DNA of 64,000 bases from Sanghuangporus weigelae (GCA_033182465.1 CP137318.1:868001-932000); one strand, 5' to 3'; shown: positions 26,236 to 41,088, numbered from the stretch's first letter. A program made the numbers and translations. The notes: generated by a model from the sequence alone, not told the origin.

Positions 26236-26880
26236 ATCGAGCAAAGTACAAAATTCGTTTTTTGTTTGACATCGATCTCAGCTGGTGAAAGCAAAGCAAA
26301 GTGCATATATATAGACTGAAAACAAAACATCTGTTGTACTCATATAGCTCAAGAATTCGCAAAATTGCAACGCTAGTTTATGTTTATACTTTAGCTGGTG
26401 ACTGTAATCTGGACGCGACGCAAACGTGAACGCCACAAGAATGCGTCTAGTTCTTATCTAATCTAAGTGCGTTCTAAACATAGCTGACCCTTGCTGTCCT
26501 TATCCGGCGGAGTAAACACGACCGACTCGGAAGCTTGGGAGATGCAAAGCGAGACTGAAATGGGTTTATTCTCGTTCTCGAAACGCAGCCGACCGGATAG
26601 TATAATGTAGTGAAACAAAATGGGCTATCTTAGGCGACGAAGCTCGTCATTATAGTGTCGATACTTCACCGATGCGGTAACCTTAGCGGTAGCGGTAGCA
26701 CCGCTCCGGCCGCTTCAGCGTCAGCCTATTCGTCATTCTCCTGCGTGCTTACCGTACTTTATTTACTATCTCTGCTTTGCTTTGCTCCTCTTTCTCATCC
26801 TCTACCACTTACACTTACAGGGGTTTTGCTCCTTCTTGCTTCTTCCTTTCCTCCTCCCCTTCTTTCATTTATTCTTGATC
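26236..26880. other. Intergenic region
   Basis: Contains the enolase 3' UTR and then a pyrimidine-rich promoter tract (about 26730-26880) leading to the next ATG. A short simple repeat of GGTAGC occurs near 26690. Confidence 0.5.
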
Positions 26881-27641
26881 ATGGCCAAGTCGCTTGTGTC
26901 CGAGTCCGCGTCCGCGTCGTCTCCGTCTGAAACGGCCGTTCAGTCCGTGCCAGCTGGCATACCAGACGCTGGAGTGACTAACCCGGATACGTGTCAATCG
27001 CCGACAAGCCCATCCCCCCCTCAACCCTCACAGCTCGACGCGAAGGACCGTCGCGCGTACGAGGTTGCGCGTCAGCGCGCCAAGCGACCCGTGGATCGTC
27101 GCAAGGCGCGTAATCAGAAGAAGGCGAAGCATGGGTGGCTTGCGGGCGTCACAGGACGTGGTGCTCGTGGTGCTGCACAAGAGGGAGATGTTAGAGAGGC
27201 GACTGTAGTGAACGCGGGCGACTTGAAGAGGGAAGACACAGTACGGGAGTGTCAGGGTAAACCTGACACGGTTGGCGTCGCCGGACTTGACGTGCGCGAG
27301 GCTCAAGTGACCGTCCGTCTTGAAGACCTCGTCCGCGTCACCAAAGTCCGTAAGAATAAAGGTTCGTACTAGCGCCTCATTCCAACTTTCCTGCGCGATT
27401 CACACACGAACTATATTTTGCAGCCGGCGACTTTGAGGTTGTACCGCACGTCCGCGCTGTAATCGCACTTGACGAATCCGACTTTGCTTGCGATGCAGAA
27501 GGAGACAAGATACCCACACCCAGCCTTGATTTTGATGACTGGGAACATATTGCATCGTCCTCCGATACCAGCTCCAGTGAGGATGACGAGCCGCGCAAAG
27601 CACCGTCCTACGCGCAGGTGGTTTCCAATGCCCAGCAGTGA
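26881..27641 (+). CDS. Small basic and acidic bipartite protein of unknown function
   Basis: Two exons (26881-27361, 27424-27641) give 232 residues. The N-terminus is Ser/Pro-rich (MAKSLVSESASASSPSET) and the middle is strongly basic and repetitive in Arg/Lys (RRAYEVARQRAKRPVDRRKA, ARNQKKAKHGW), suggesting nuclear location or nucleic-acid binding. The C-terminal exon is acidic (FDDWEHIASSSDTSSSEDDE) and ends in APSYAQVVSNAQQ. No globular domain, signal peptide or membrane segment is visible. The open frame continues upstream of 26881 without interruption, but the pyrimidine-rich promoter tract supports the ATG at 26881. I do not recognise the family. Confidence 0.6.
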
Positions 27642-28753
27642 TGAGCCCGGATCGGAGAGTAGCAAGCCTAAATAATCTATCTGCTGTTATCTTAACGGAC
27701 AGTTATATATAACGACCTAGCTTATACTCGGAAATCGGCATAGTGAATGTGGTGCCCACCGTACTTCTTGATATTGTATTTATGACATTCGTTCCATGTA
27801 TGTTCATTTTGTGGTAACGCAATTCTTCCTGAAACGAGCTGCACAGCTGAACAAGCGAGTGAATAGCAAGAGGGATAGTTATGATAATGTACACACGAAG
27901 CGCAGTCTACACCTCCTTCGTCACATTGAAACCTCTCTCTCTATTAATGCGCTGTTCTAATGTTCGTTTTCATCCGCAGCTTGTCATGGCCGAAGTCAGT
28001 AAGTTCAGGTTGCTGTGCTTCACTGCGCGATCGCGATAGCAATAACTTTTCACATGGGTTTGGCCGGGAGCTGCGTGGGCAGAACGCCAAAGCGCTTCTT
28101 GATCGTTACTCGGTGTCGCGAAAACTTGTCGTCCGGCGAGAATCGAGCTTTCAAAGTCAAACAGAACCACACAGAGGGGCGATGTAGACAATGAGTCAGA
28201 AATACATGATGATGAGCCGACATAGGGGTCGAGGACGCACCAGGATGCGCAGACTTTGTCACCTTCCCATCATCTGTTATTTTCTTAGAAAAAGCGCAGC
28301 ACGAATCAGATAACTGCGAAGAAGCGATAATGGAAATACGTACGTACTTTTAGAGTGTACACTCTGTTCCCCGTTTCATCCAGCGTGTACATGAGATGCA
28401 TGGCGGGCAGTGAGTGGCGGGCTGAGCGAAACTCTCTCTCCCTCCTCAATTCTTTTCAGCGGCACGTGAACAGTGCGCGCTGCGGAGTTTGAATTTGGAG
28501 GTCACTGCTCTAACAACAAACAACAACATCGCGAACTAAATTGATGCAAATTCAGATGCCCGTGAGAAGCAAAATTGAGGTAGGATTCGATTCATAGGGA
28601 CTAATTACAGGAAACACAGACTCCCGCAGCTACCTTCGCAATAATTGCAATGATCTCAAGGCCGGCAATATCGTACCCCGCAAGCACCTTCACTTCGTGG
28701 ACCCAGTTTACATGTTGCGTTACGCCAAAGTCCACGAAAGGGTTGAATTTTCA
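27642..28753. other. Intergenic region, possibly small exons
   Basis: About 1.1 kb without a firm gene. One stretch at about 28610-28762 (+) is open over about 48 codons after a good acceptor (attacag). It reads LRNNCNDLKAGNIVPRKHLH, which could be a terminal exon, but no matching upstream exon or start was found. Confidence 0.4.
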
Positions 28754-29809
28754 TTAATATAGGTGGTTTTCGAAATGCGCTTTTCGTGAATCCGAACGTG
28801 GAAACGTCTTGCAACAATCCGGCCATGGACACTCATATATTCTTTCCCCTGTGTGCATGGTCCGGATATGGCCTAATATTAGGTAAACGGTGAGCAGTTA
28901 AGCGTAGGAGTAATCAGAATAAAGACGAACGTTCCATGTCAGTTTTCCTTGTGGTAGTCCCTTTACATGAGGAATACGGACATTTAATTGTTACAGTCTT
29001 GCTTTTCTTTTCGTCGTCGGGCACTTCTGGGAACGGAAGGCTTTAAGTAAATGATGCCTAAGGCGAATCAATTGTCCAATTGTGTACTCGACTTCAAGCG
29101 TTCGCTACTTTTCTTCCTCCCAGACCCTTTCGGGAGGGATGTATTTTTCTTCTTGCGTGGGAAGGTCGGAGCTGGGTGCACGCGGAAGATATTTGGGAGC
29201 GAAATCTCTGGATTTATCTGAAGAATAGTCAACTAGCTACCCAATTGCAGGTAGAATATCCCAGAGTGCATATGAGGACACCTACCAGAGGTGGAGACAT
29301 GGGTTCCTCCGACTCACAGGACCAGTCGCCTGGCGTTACGGGACGAAGGGTAAAGGCATTGGTCGAGGAGATTTTCGATTTTGTTGACTCCGATGACGGG
29401 TAACTTTCTGTATCTGCGATTGAGATTGATGTAGCCGATGGCGTTTCGTTTGTTGATGGTGAGTCCTTGACCAATGACCGGTTATCCTGGGTTGGTTCCT
29501 GTATCGATGGAGTGATTTACGGACCGATCATTCCCATGAATATTAAGACAAGAATGCAAACAAAATACGGACCTCGAAAAATAGGTATGGGGTTTCGTTG
29601 AGAAACGAAGTAGTCGAGAGCAATGTATCAAGGTCGGAAACAGAGAATTGTGCCAAAAAACTTTCAAGGGACTCGTCAAGAGGATGGCCGAGGATATCCT
29701 GAGCGACGTGATGCTCAATAAGCCTATTGAAGGCCTCCTTCCTCCTCTCGTTCTCCACGAGAGTGTCGATGTCAAAATGTACCATATCGGCGACGTTTGG
29801 CAAAGACAT
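28754..29809 (-). CDS. Two-finger C2H2 zinc-finger protein, probable transcription factor
   Basis: Five short exons on the minus strand (29809-29573, 29498-29286, 29217-29088, 29026-28931, 28872-28754) splice into 795 bases, 264 residues, with all junctions GT-AG and in phase. The acidic, helical N-terminus starts MSLPNVADMVHFDIDTLVEN. A Ser/Thr/Pro-rich middle and a basic patch (RKKKNTSLPKGSGRKK) follow. At the C-terminus are two tandem fingers: CPYSSCKGTTTRKTDMERH with a second His four residues later (C-x4-C-x12-H-x4-H), the linker TGERIYE, and CPWPDCCKTFPRSDSRKAH with its final His three residues later (C-x4-C-x12-H-x3-H). The protein ends three residues after the last His. The fingers imply DNA binding; targets are unknown. 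The final exons are too short to stand out as open frames. Confidence 0.72.
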
Positions 29810-31420
29810 AAGGTACTCGAGGATCGAATAGGCGGATGGAGATCTTTTGCATGACTAGGAAAGCGTCATTTTATAGTTTAATCAGCGGGCGATGCAGCCC
29901 AACGGTCCGTATGTTTGTTCCACGCGTGAGTGAAGATGTCGGAGTTTGTATAAAAGAATCGAAAAGGTAATATGCTGTTTCCCGACTCATCAGTTCGGAT
30001 TTCGGGATACATGGAAACTGAGTACCGATTTCCAAAGCACTTCTTTATCCCTGGACATAGTATACATCCTGCACGGCATACCACTCCTTGCCTTCCTTTT
30101 TTGTCACTTCTTTCTGTCCTTGGATGGGATACTAGGAATTCTCTTCTGGAAGCACCACAACGGAGCTGTTCGAGATTCAAGAAGTATCGACGCATATCCG
30201 TTATCGACAAATCTGAGGATTGGAATTCAGTGTTTATCTGCCATCGCTGAACTAGAACCACGAGGTGAGAGGAGGACGTAGAATAAATCTGCTTGTATGG
30301 GATCTACTAAGCCACGAGGTTCAGAAGATGGCTGTTCCCTTTGTCCTCTCATCTCGAAGTTTAACGTAATGCTCCGAGAGAAGTATCAGTGGCTGCGCTC
30401 AGAAAAATGATTCTAAATCAGTTTTCCGGTGCTATTGGCAATGAAGAGATGACATACTTGAGCATGGTCCTAGATAGAAACTAGAAATATGACAGTCCAA
30501 ATTTGTTCCCTGAGGTCCGCTTCTTGTTGCACACGGATACGATTTGGTCATCGAACGAGTACTCGAAGTAGTCAAAACGATAGTCAAGCGGACAGACCAT
30601 TTGGTCCGTCCACAGATGCAGATTAGATCGAGTCGTAGGGGTTAAGTTCATAGAACCAACGGACTAGATTAATTAAAGGAACGATCACAGCGGTCCAGTG
30701 CCCAGACTCATGGGACTTCGACAACAGGAGCACATACCAGCATACTGAAATCATATTTATTGAATGTATTCTGTCGGAGAATAAGACTACATTCTCCCGG
30801 ATTCTGCGTGCCCTGAATTAGGCGGGGAATCCAGAATGTATTGCAGAACAAGGCAAGATCTCTTTTGGCGAAAGAGATTTCAGTAGTCCGGCGTGCTCGC
30901 AAGGATAGATAGGTAAGGCAAACGCAGAAATCCGTTGGTGCATAACAGTACCCAACCCAAAAAGCCCCCGGAAAGTCGAAAGAGAATCGATACGGTCTTC
31001 CGTTGTTTCTCGAGTAGTATGATTCAATCATGTCATACGATGACAGAGGACGATATATATATTTACTGAACCTCCTAAAATCATACGACTCAGACTCTCT
31101 TCTTTGGTGTCTTTACGTCTGCACTCACCCACTTCACAATGGTATTAGCAGAGTCACCATCGGATAAAGTTTGGATGTGGCCTTTTCAGACCAAACCATT
31201 GGATCAACGGAAGCTTCCCGTCAAGTACTTCTAGGATACTAGGGTAACTGCCCTAGAGCATCTCAGGGTGAAAATATATAAAAAGCTCCTATCAGAGAAG
31301 CCGATTAACAGAGCTAACGACTTTTAATTTCCGTGTTTTCTATATCAATCCATCCGTGTGACTCACATCGATAGCAGAATAAATTACAGGTCCGTAGCAA
31401 AAGGGAAAATAGACGCCATC
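29810..31420. other. Gene-poor stretch with weak open frames
   Basis: About 1.6 kb between the zinc-finger gene and Exo84. A minus-strand frame at about 29878-30200 is open for over 100 codons (RQGVVCRAGCILCPGIKKCF, FFYTNSDIFTHAWNKH). Another spans 30708-31031. Neither has a recognised domain or a clear start. An eroded paralogue or lineage-specific gene is possible. A TATATATA-like run lies near 31053. Confidence 0.4.
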
Positions 31421-33979
31421 TCAAAACCTCCCATCCTGAATGATGCTAAGAGGTCGATCGCGGGACCGAGGCGGTGGTGCCGGATATCCAGGAGGCACAG
31501 CACGTTTGCGACGCGTAGTCGGAGTCGGAGTCGGTAGATGGCTCTCGGCACGCGGTCGTTCTGTTTCATTGGCTTCTTGCACGGTTATTGTTGGAGTCAC
31601 GTCTGGTTTCGAAGGGTCCGCTACGAGAAGCTCATCAAGGAGAAAATGGAAGTCCAGTCCGAATTCCTGAAGAAGCTGAAAATCGATGATCAAGTGATCA
31701 GGATACACGAACAATATGGCCACCAATCGGCACACCTTTCTGTTCTGCACGTGCGTTGTAGCGACACACACACGCACAGTTTCTTCATCAACGTCCGAAG
31801 TAAATACTTGTTTCCGAAACATATCAGCGTATAGGTTTATCTGAGTCTTAGCCCATTCGACGAAGCCTAAAAACCATGTGAGACCGAGTCTAGGGAGTTT
31901 GTGCAAAGAGCTCACTGGACGTCGCATCATTCTCCTTGAAGCTTGCAAGAAACCAATCGGCCGTGTGCTTAATGCCGGTGAATACAACAGTGGCAAGATC
32001 AGAGATGTACATCTGCACGTGTCCCTCAAAACGAATCATTCGCACTCGTTGACGAGTCAGCGCAGCTCGCGAAGTCAGGAAGGCCTTCCGTGCTGCGGGA
32101 CCAGCATGCAGGCGCAGAAGCAAGCTCGTCAGATGAACTACAGTTGATTTACGATTACTTGGGTCAGAGAGTGCAGATAACATTGATGAAGTCAAAGATG
32201 ATCGCAACATCTTCAGCTTTGACTCAAGTAATGTCGTCGTTGATTTTTTTGCTTCCCCTGAAGATATCATCAGACAGTATGGACACAGAAACATGCGATG
32301 GAATCACCTTCTTCAACCAGGTCTACAGCCTTGTCCCATTCCCGAAGGGCAATTGCGACGGTTAAGTTATCTGTGAGTTCGCTGATCCATAGAGCGTCTT
32401 TGTCGGATTTCTCTTGAGAACCGCCGAGGCCGCTATGCAAAGCCAGTTCATTCATCCATTCTGCTGCCGTCGTATCTACATCAAATGCAAAAGAACGACG
32501 CTGCCAGATTGGTTCTAATTGAATGAAATTCATGTAGAAGCGCAATAGGAAGACGCACATCACCTCCGCCGCCAACCCATAGACTCTTCCGACGTTCATG
32601 TTCTCCTTCCCGCTCCTTGCGCTTCCTCGCGGCGAGTTCCTCAGCGACTTGTCGGAACTGGGCCAAGAGCATCTTTTTGTCGCCGCTGAGATCGCATCTG
32701 TACACATATGTCTCTTTGTTGTTCCTGATTTTGAAGACATTCGTCATGGCTAAAGTCTACTCAGAGAATATCCTTCACGCAAAGCCTCAACATCGCTTAC
32801 TTGCAGTATCCTTGGTATCAAGGACGAGGATATCATTGAGTGGCCAACATCGTTCAGCAACGAGATTCGGCCTATCTGCAGTCCTTCTGGCGCGTTTCCG
32901 GGCAACTAGAACGGCATCATCGAGAAGCACGAACTTCACCGCATGCTCAACCTTGTAGGTCGCAGGATTGAGGCTGTAAATTCCCTCCATCTGCGTGACG
33001 ATATGTCGGCCCGGAGTGGCAGGGACAAACTTTGATGATCCTTCAATCTGAGCATGGAGGGTCTGCATCTGAGATGCATAAAGAACACGCAGATCTGCGA
33101 CAGACGAACGCTGCGTTCGTCTCCGGTCTAAAGAGATCCGGTTAGCATTTCATCATGCCGACTAGACCAGGGAAAGGCACCTGCAACTGTAGCTGTATCA
33201 TCTATATGCAGTAATGATGGCATACTCTTCCACTCCGAAAGACTCGCTTTCAATTCCAGCATATCATTCTCAAGAGTACTGACTTCCTTCGAGATCATCA
33301 TAAATTCTACATAGCTGAAATTTGACTCCGTTAATAACGGAGTATATCAAACTTCTTACTGGACTACATACTTTTTAAAGACGTTTCTTTGAAGGTCCGC
33401 ATCCGTATCATTCTTATACGATTGTAAGGACGATTGTAGTGCTTTAAGCTCTGCTTCCGTTGAATTTGCCATCTTCTTCTTTAGGACTAAGCTTGAATAT
33501 TAGGAACCGGCTGCTTCTTGTGACAAGATGTTCAGCTCACATGTATCGGGATCAAATTCTTCCTGTTCCAGAGCGCGTAAATCTGCCTCCCGTACATCCT
33601 GTCTTGCTTGTCTCTCGTCTCGTACACCCTCCTCATCAATCCCCCCATATCCATATCCATACCCACTACTACTACTACCCACACCATATCCTCCCGCACT
33701 ACCGACACCAGCACCACTCCCGCCATACGCACCAATCGGCAAGGCAGGCACAGCAGGTATCCCTCCAGCGCCGGTCAGCGTTGGCGCAGATATATCCGCA
33801 TACCTCATACTCATCCGTTTGCGAATCTTGTCGTCCACGCGCGATTTCCGGGTACTTCGTGTTCGTTGCTTCACAGCGGCCACAGCAGTCGAAGGCGATT
33901 TTGATAGTTTCTGCTGCGGCCGTGGCGCCGCCTTCTGGCGTTGGCCATCGGATGGTCTTCGCGTACGGAGAGACTGCAT
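31421..33979 (-). CDS. EXO84: Exocyst complex component Exo84
   Basis: A subunit of the eight-part exocyst that tethers secretory vesicles to sites of growth such as hyphal tips. The start MQSLRTRRPSDGQRQK is basic and followed by RKRMSMRYADISAPTL, a Gly/Tyr low-complexity stretch and YGGIDEEGVRDERQARQDV. The join FDPDTFLKKKMANSTEAELK restores the conserved Exo84 start, followed by coiled coil (VEFMMISKEVSTLENDMLEL). The PH domain begins near GRHIVTQMEGIYSLNPATYK and continues with KFVLLDDAVLVARKRAR and TYVYRCDLSGDKKMLLAQFR. Cullin-repeat helical bundles follow (WISELTDNLTVAIALREWDK). The tail is Pro/Arg-rich, ending in DRPLSIIQDGRF. The order matches Exo84 fully. Confidence 0.9.
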
Positions 33980-34559
33980 AGATAATTGTTTGTAGGAGCT
34001 GGTCAGAACAGAGGCAATGCAATGGCCCAGTCGCGACGCCGTGGAATCCGTTACCACATGAAGATTACGTAAAGCGCAATTGAGATTTGAAACTTTGATT
34101 TCTGAGTTCGTGTGTATGCTTGAAATCTAATACAGAACAGAATTACAACAACAAATACTCGGCTTTACTGACACCCTGCTAATTCAAAACAATAAATCCG
34201 ACGTCTATCCACTATCAATGAATTGGACAAACTCGGAGTTGAATGAAGAATGCACAAGAAATTGGTCGCAAGAGCAGAGACGTACAAGGCCACGGGCCTG
34301 CCTCAGAACGACGTGGAGAAGAAAGCAAAAATGCAAAATAGAGGACCAGACGAAGTCCATTACAAACACTATATGGTATATGGCAGGATACACCGATTGA
34401 AAAAATGAGACGTGCGGCATACTGATCTAACCGTGAATAGGATCGAATATGACCAGGAAAGCTGTGAATCATGACCATCAACCATCCAGGACTGAAGCGA
34501 ATAATTAGGAATCATCACTTCGTTTATGAAATCACCACCGTACCTAAAGATAAGCCAGC
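33980..34559. other. Intergenic, Exo84 promoter and Hog1 3' end
   Basis: Both flanking genes run leftwards, so this should contain the Exo84 promoter and 5' UTR and the Hog1 3' UTR. No gene is seen. Confidence 0.5.
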
Positions 34560-36420
<1,861 letters not shown>

Positions 36421-37254
36421 CGTCTATGAGTGCTGCTCGCCGTCTTCAAGAAGAGAGAGCAAAAATTTGTTTTGACCGGAAGAAAGAGAGAGCGAGTTGC
36501 AGATGAAGAGAGTGGAGATAGGGCAAGGCAAGGAACGGCCCAGAGGCTAGACCAGTCGGCTTGTTGTAACGTTCAGGCGCTTGCAGTGGGGTGGCGAACG
36601 TGACTTATGAAATTTGCAAATTTAAAGATTCAGAGATGTCAGCTACTCACGCACTGTGCGACGCGACGAGCAATGAGCACTAGTACTGACAATGGCGGAG
36701 GAAGGATACCCCAAGGCTGACCCGCTGTATGAGTGCAGTACAAGACAAGGATGACGCTCTTTTGACCTTCTCTTCGGTCAATACATCTGTCCAAACATTG
36801 CAACACGCATGGACCCTACTTTGCCTCTTTTAGGCATCCCGAACCCTAGCTGTCTCGTCTTCCACATGAATTTTTTGATTCCTCCCCGCAAACCTTCCTT
36901 TCTGTCTCCACAATTGGAGCGTATTGATGAAGATTGAATGATCACTGAGCTCATCTGTAGTTTTCTTGCGCGTTGCTTCGTTCAAAATACTCAACTCAAC
37001 TTTGCCCGCCACGGCCTCACCGGTTCTGAAACCGCCGCCACTTAGTTTCCTGCAACGAAATCTCACTCAAGCCTTGCTTTCCGCAGCAGCGTAGTTCGGG
37101 AGTCGGAGAGATACTGACTCCGTTTGGCCTTTGGATCTGAAAGGCCTCCAGGGCATGATGAGGCAATACATGACGTCAGACTAATAAGATCAAATATAGC
37201 CGTCAAGAAGCCTGTTGTATTATTTATTCAATCAAGAGACAGTTTCTATTAATT
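36421..37254. other. Intergenic, Hog1 promoter and methyltransferase 3' end
   Basis: About 0.8 kb holding the Hog1 promoter and 5' UTR and the 3' end of the leftward methyltransferase gene. An open frame at 36830-37066 (-) has no recognised feature. Confidence 0.5.
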
Positions 37255-40200
37255 TTAATACTCCGTATTATCGCCCTCGTCCATTTGCCCGCGCATTTCT
37301 TTGTACCACGCTTTCTCAAGCTCTCGACCCAAAGCCTCGCTCATCGGCCACGGTACAGCGTTTCCAATCAATCTATGCATCTAGGAAACAAACCGTAGTG
37401 TCAAAAAAAAACAGAGGGCCACTATGGGTGACGTCACACTCACGGTTCTGACCTTGCCGTCAACTGCATCAAATAGGAAATCGTCCGGAAAGCCTTGGGA
37501 TCGCGCAAGCTCTCTGACGGTGACCATTCGTTTGCACTGAAATGCCTGTATCAGCATACCGGATGTCGACATTTCCGAGCAAACTCACCCAAGGATTGAG
37601 AACTTTGCTCTGTTTTGCTGTCGGGAGCACGTTTGTCACCGTCGTTTGGAAAACCTGATCTGCTTCCAATCTGCGATACATAGCTATGCGAACCAGAGAT
37701 CAGTAAGTCGAGAAGAAATCGGGATACTAGACATACTATCTTTGTATCCTTTGCGTGCATTAGCAGATGACGGATCCATCATTTGCCATTGCCATAGACC
37801 GGGTTTGTTGTTTAGGTCTACAAGACATCATTTCTCAACATGCCTAAACGTGCAATTGTAGATGGGATACAAACTTTTATAGTTGGCCCCGACCTCGACA
37901 GGGATATTGCAAGTTCTCTCGATGATATCATCTGACAAGCACGGTGTAACGTGTTGGAGCTCTTCTGCAGGCCGTCGACGGCATCGCGCTTGAAATGCCG
38001 AACGCGGTTCATGTTCGTATTCGGCGCCACCGATGCCACATGACTCATCGCCGGGATGAGATCGTACCTGTACAATATGTCTGCGAGCCTCCTCCTCCAG
38101 TCTATCTTGAGCATCTTTCTTATACACTTTATGTGGGTTGACCCTGGTTAGCATTCTTCGTTAATGCATCGTGTGCGGCATAATCGTAGTTGAAATCCAC
38201 TAACCAGTCCCAGCGTTTCAGATCCGAAATCGCATCTGCGACAGTCACAAAGGGCAAGGCAGTAGGACCCATCTCATTCGCGATGGGGTTGATCACATCT
38301 CCGTTCGTAAATCTGATTCCCAGAGAACCGGACAACGGGAAATAGTGAGTCGGTGGTGGGAACTCGGGCAAAGGAAGGCCTGAACGAGCAGCCCATAGGA
38401 AAAAGCGCTCGCGAGTCTGTGGAGTACCGTAGTGTGCAGCTTGGCAAACTGCGAATCGGACCTGATAACTTAATGAATAGGAAATTGTGAGCCCTCATGA
38501 TCGATCTGCGCTAAAGATTCTTCGAACCCTAAAGCTGTCAATGCTCGGCATCTAGGAAAGTTGGACCCGAGGGGATTAAGTTGGAGGACGACGCGAGCCT
38601 AGGTTCCTGCAATGTACTCACACGAATTTGATTCCTCCTTGTTCAATGCCACCCTGAACGGTATAATGGTCTTTCTGCTCCGCGCCGATTCTGTGACGCG
38701 TAAATCCGCGAACATTCTCAAAGAGGCAGTATTTAGGACGCAGATGTTCAACCCAAGAAATAGTGTTCAAGAAAAGCTCGTTCAAGAGATCGTGTGCGCG
38801 TTGGAACATATTCATTGCAGAATGTGGCTGACTGGAGTCGCTCAATTGAGTCTGTATACACTGGAGAAATGCGCGACTTACTTACCATGGGAATCCGGAG
38901 ACGATACAGTCAATATCCTCGCGGCGCGGTGGCTCAGGCAAATCCTCATCATTTTGTAAATCGGTTAAGGTTTCATCGGAGCCGTTCGTTCTAGACACAG
39001 AATATTCCAACATCTTATTCGAGCATTGGTTATACACCACAGTTTCGGGGCTGTTCCTCCTTATGAATACCATGAATGCAAGTGATTTGAGTTTGGAATC
39101 CCGGGGAACTGTCATTGACCTACCTGATTGTCTCCGCAGCACTCGGAGCGATGTCGATGGCGTGAGTGAACTTCATGGTACCGCTTTCGCACATCCCGAG
39201 CACAAAAGCACCGCATCCAGCAAAAGGGTCAAAAATACGCAAAGGCCGAGTCTTCACCTTCTCTCTCCAAACCAAGAAGTCATGTGTCTTGTCTATTTCT
39301 TCTTCGATGCACATTCCGCAGAGTACGAAGCCCTGGACCGACAAGGGTGTCATCTCGCCTTGTGATGCCCGATCCATTGACTCTGACGTCTTAGTAATGT
39401 AGAAGTGACTTGGAGATGCGTCGAGCCACCCTCGCAGTCGAAAGTTTTCCGCTGCCCGTTTATGCAGAACAAAGGCTTTTCCAAGCACCTGGCTCGAGTC
39501 GATTCCCAGCTTCTGCTCGGTGAGGAAGTGGTGGCTCTCCTAAATGGCAAGTCAGAAGGAACGTCGGGATTCGATCACTTCAAACCATAATCAGACCTCA
39601 TATCGACTCGCTACTAAGTCTTCTTTAGACCTGATCAAATCACTCATGCGTTCAAAGATCTGGAGATCTAGGGCGAACTGTCCGTCCTCCTCGATAATTG
39701 ACGTTATCTTGCCTATTCGACAAGGTCCAGCAGTGGCTGGCGAAATTAGCACCACATCCTCGCAATGATATGCTACACCAGCGCGTTCGAACCCCACGAG
39801 GGGTCCTCCGTCGTGAGGAAGTCGAATGCATTCCTCGTTCTTTCGTTCCATGTCTTCCTCCTTTACAGCACATAAACCGCAGTCTCCAAGACGTCTGGAG
39901 AATCCATTCGGATTCTCTTCTACTTCGGATATGTCTCTGAACACGCCATTCGTCTGATCATAAGAGAAGCTAGGGAAATCGGAAAACTCGCCTTACGAGA
40001 AAGATGCAGCACTCACACATAAAAAAAGTCAGTATGGTCGATTCTATGAAGTTGCAGCCGTTGCTGCGGGCTAACTTTGATACATCGGCAACGTGCAAGG
40101 CAGGACGATAGCTCGACATCTCCGCAAGTATCTGTCAGGAATAGTTCTTGGGGATGAGCCAATTCCTCTAAAATAGTCTTGGAAGCATGTTGCAGCCATT

Positions 40201-40962
40201 GCACATGAGCTGACTGGGTATCTCTCTTGATAGACAAAATTCTTCCAAACCTTATCCGTCCTTAGTATCTGTGTGAAATAGTTTCTTATAGGTGTACTTG
40301 CCAGAACAGGTCCCCAGAAAAGCAGAAAGGTCTGACCTTCGGCGCATTTTCAGGGAAGTCAGGTGCTGGGTGTTTTCCATCTTCACCAGCAGGAATAATT
40401 ACTATATCGCCCATCTTCCGGTATAGTGGATTAAGATACATGTTCCTATGATGACTATAAAAGCACGTACTCTATATAGAAGAGTGTTAACTCTCACCGC
40501 GCTATGAAATGTATCACGGATACGATAATTTGGTCTGTTGAGTCTATAACCATCTTCAAAGGAGACGTCAAAAGGACGAGCATGAACTAGTTCAAGGAGA
40601 CGATCCATAAACTCAATATACTCGGCGCTTGAAACAAGAGCGCTCTTCTTGACCACGTCCACATTCTTTGGGCGTGATCCTGTCAGTGCAACGTGAAGAT
40701 CGCGATATATATTCTGCGCCAATGTTGAAATCAATGGTGTTACGCAAGTCGGATTCAAGTTCTTATTCCGCGATGGTCTCTCTACTGAGTCAGATTCTTC
40801 CTCGTCCTCGTCCTCGAAGTCGTCGTCATCTTCAATTCGTCTTCGAGGCGGAGATGCTGGCACGGGCGCTTCTTCGACCTCGATAGGCTCTTGATCACCA
40901 GTCAGATAGGCAGGCTTGTCTGGCCAAAGATCAACAGCGGACGGTCTGTTTCTCCTCGGCAT
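37255..40962 (-). CDS. DNMT1-like DNA (cytosine-5) methyltransferase
   Basis: A many-exon gene for roughly 1,050 residues that should methylate CpG cytosines in the nucleus. The N-terminus (MPRRNRPSAVDLWPDKPAYL) carries an acidic run and a helical region like the replication-foci-targeting part. A BAH-like segment follows (KMGDIVIIPAGEDGKHPAPD). The catalytic domain has motif I (IFDPFAGCGAFVLGM) and motif IV, restored by splicing as SGFPCQPHSAMNMF, with the catalytic Cys codon split by the intron at 38832-38885. Then come motif VI (YCLFENVRGFTRHR), motif VIII (YQVRFAVCQAAHYGTPQTRE) and, at the end, RELARSQGFPDDFLF and motif X (RLIGNAVPWPMSEAL). The protein ends in GDNTEY. All catalytic motifs are intact. 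It is head to head with THO subunit 1, 126 bases apart. Confidence 0.9.
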
Positions 40963-41088
40963 ATCGCCTGGAGTATTGAAGTGCTGATGGTTGATTAGAA
41001 GGAACCAGCTCTACATCGCGGCAGAGTGACCAGATGCAAAGGCGCGGCGCGAAGAACTTCTATCGTAGATCCTTATTTCCTTTTCAGG
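40963..41088. promoter_or_regulatory. Short bidirectional promoter between methyltransferase and THO1
   Basis: Only 126 bases separate the outward-facing start codons at 40962 (-) and 41089 (+). Both 5' UTRs and core promoters must be packed here or overlap the coding regions. No TATA box is obvious. If THO1 starts at the second ATG (41137) the gap is 174 bases. Confidence 0.6.

Noticed and set aside
29080-29403. A 107-codon plus-strand frame.
   Set aside because: It overlaps exons 2 and 3 of the zinc-finger gene on the opposite strand, which are better supported by splice sites and motifs.
33460-33995. Long plus-strand open frames rich in Pro, Ser, Tyr and His.
   Set aside because: They are antisense to the low-complexity Gly/Tyr part of Exo84.
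39783-39795. A GTTCGAACCC string resembling a tRNA B box; similar strings at 12548 and 38522.
   Set aside because: No matching A box, acceptor stem or cloverleaf; one lies inside the methyltransferase coding region.
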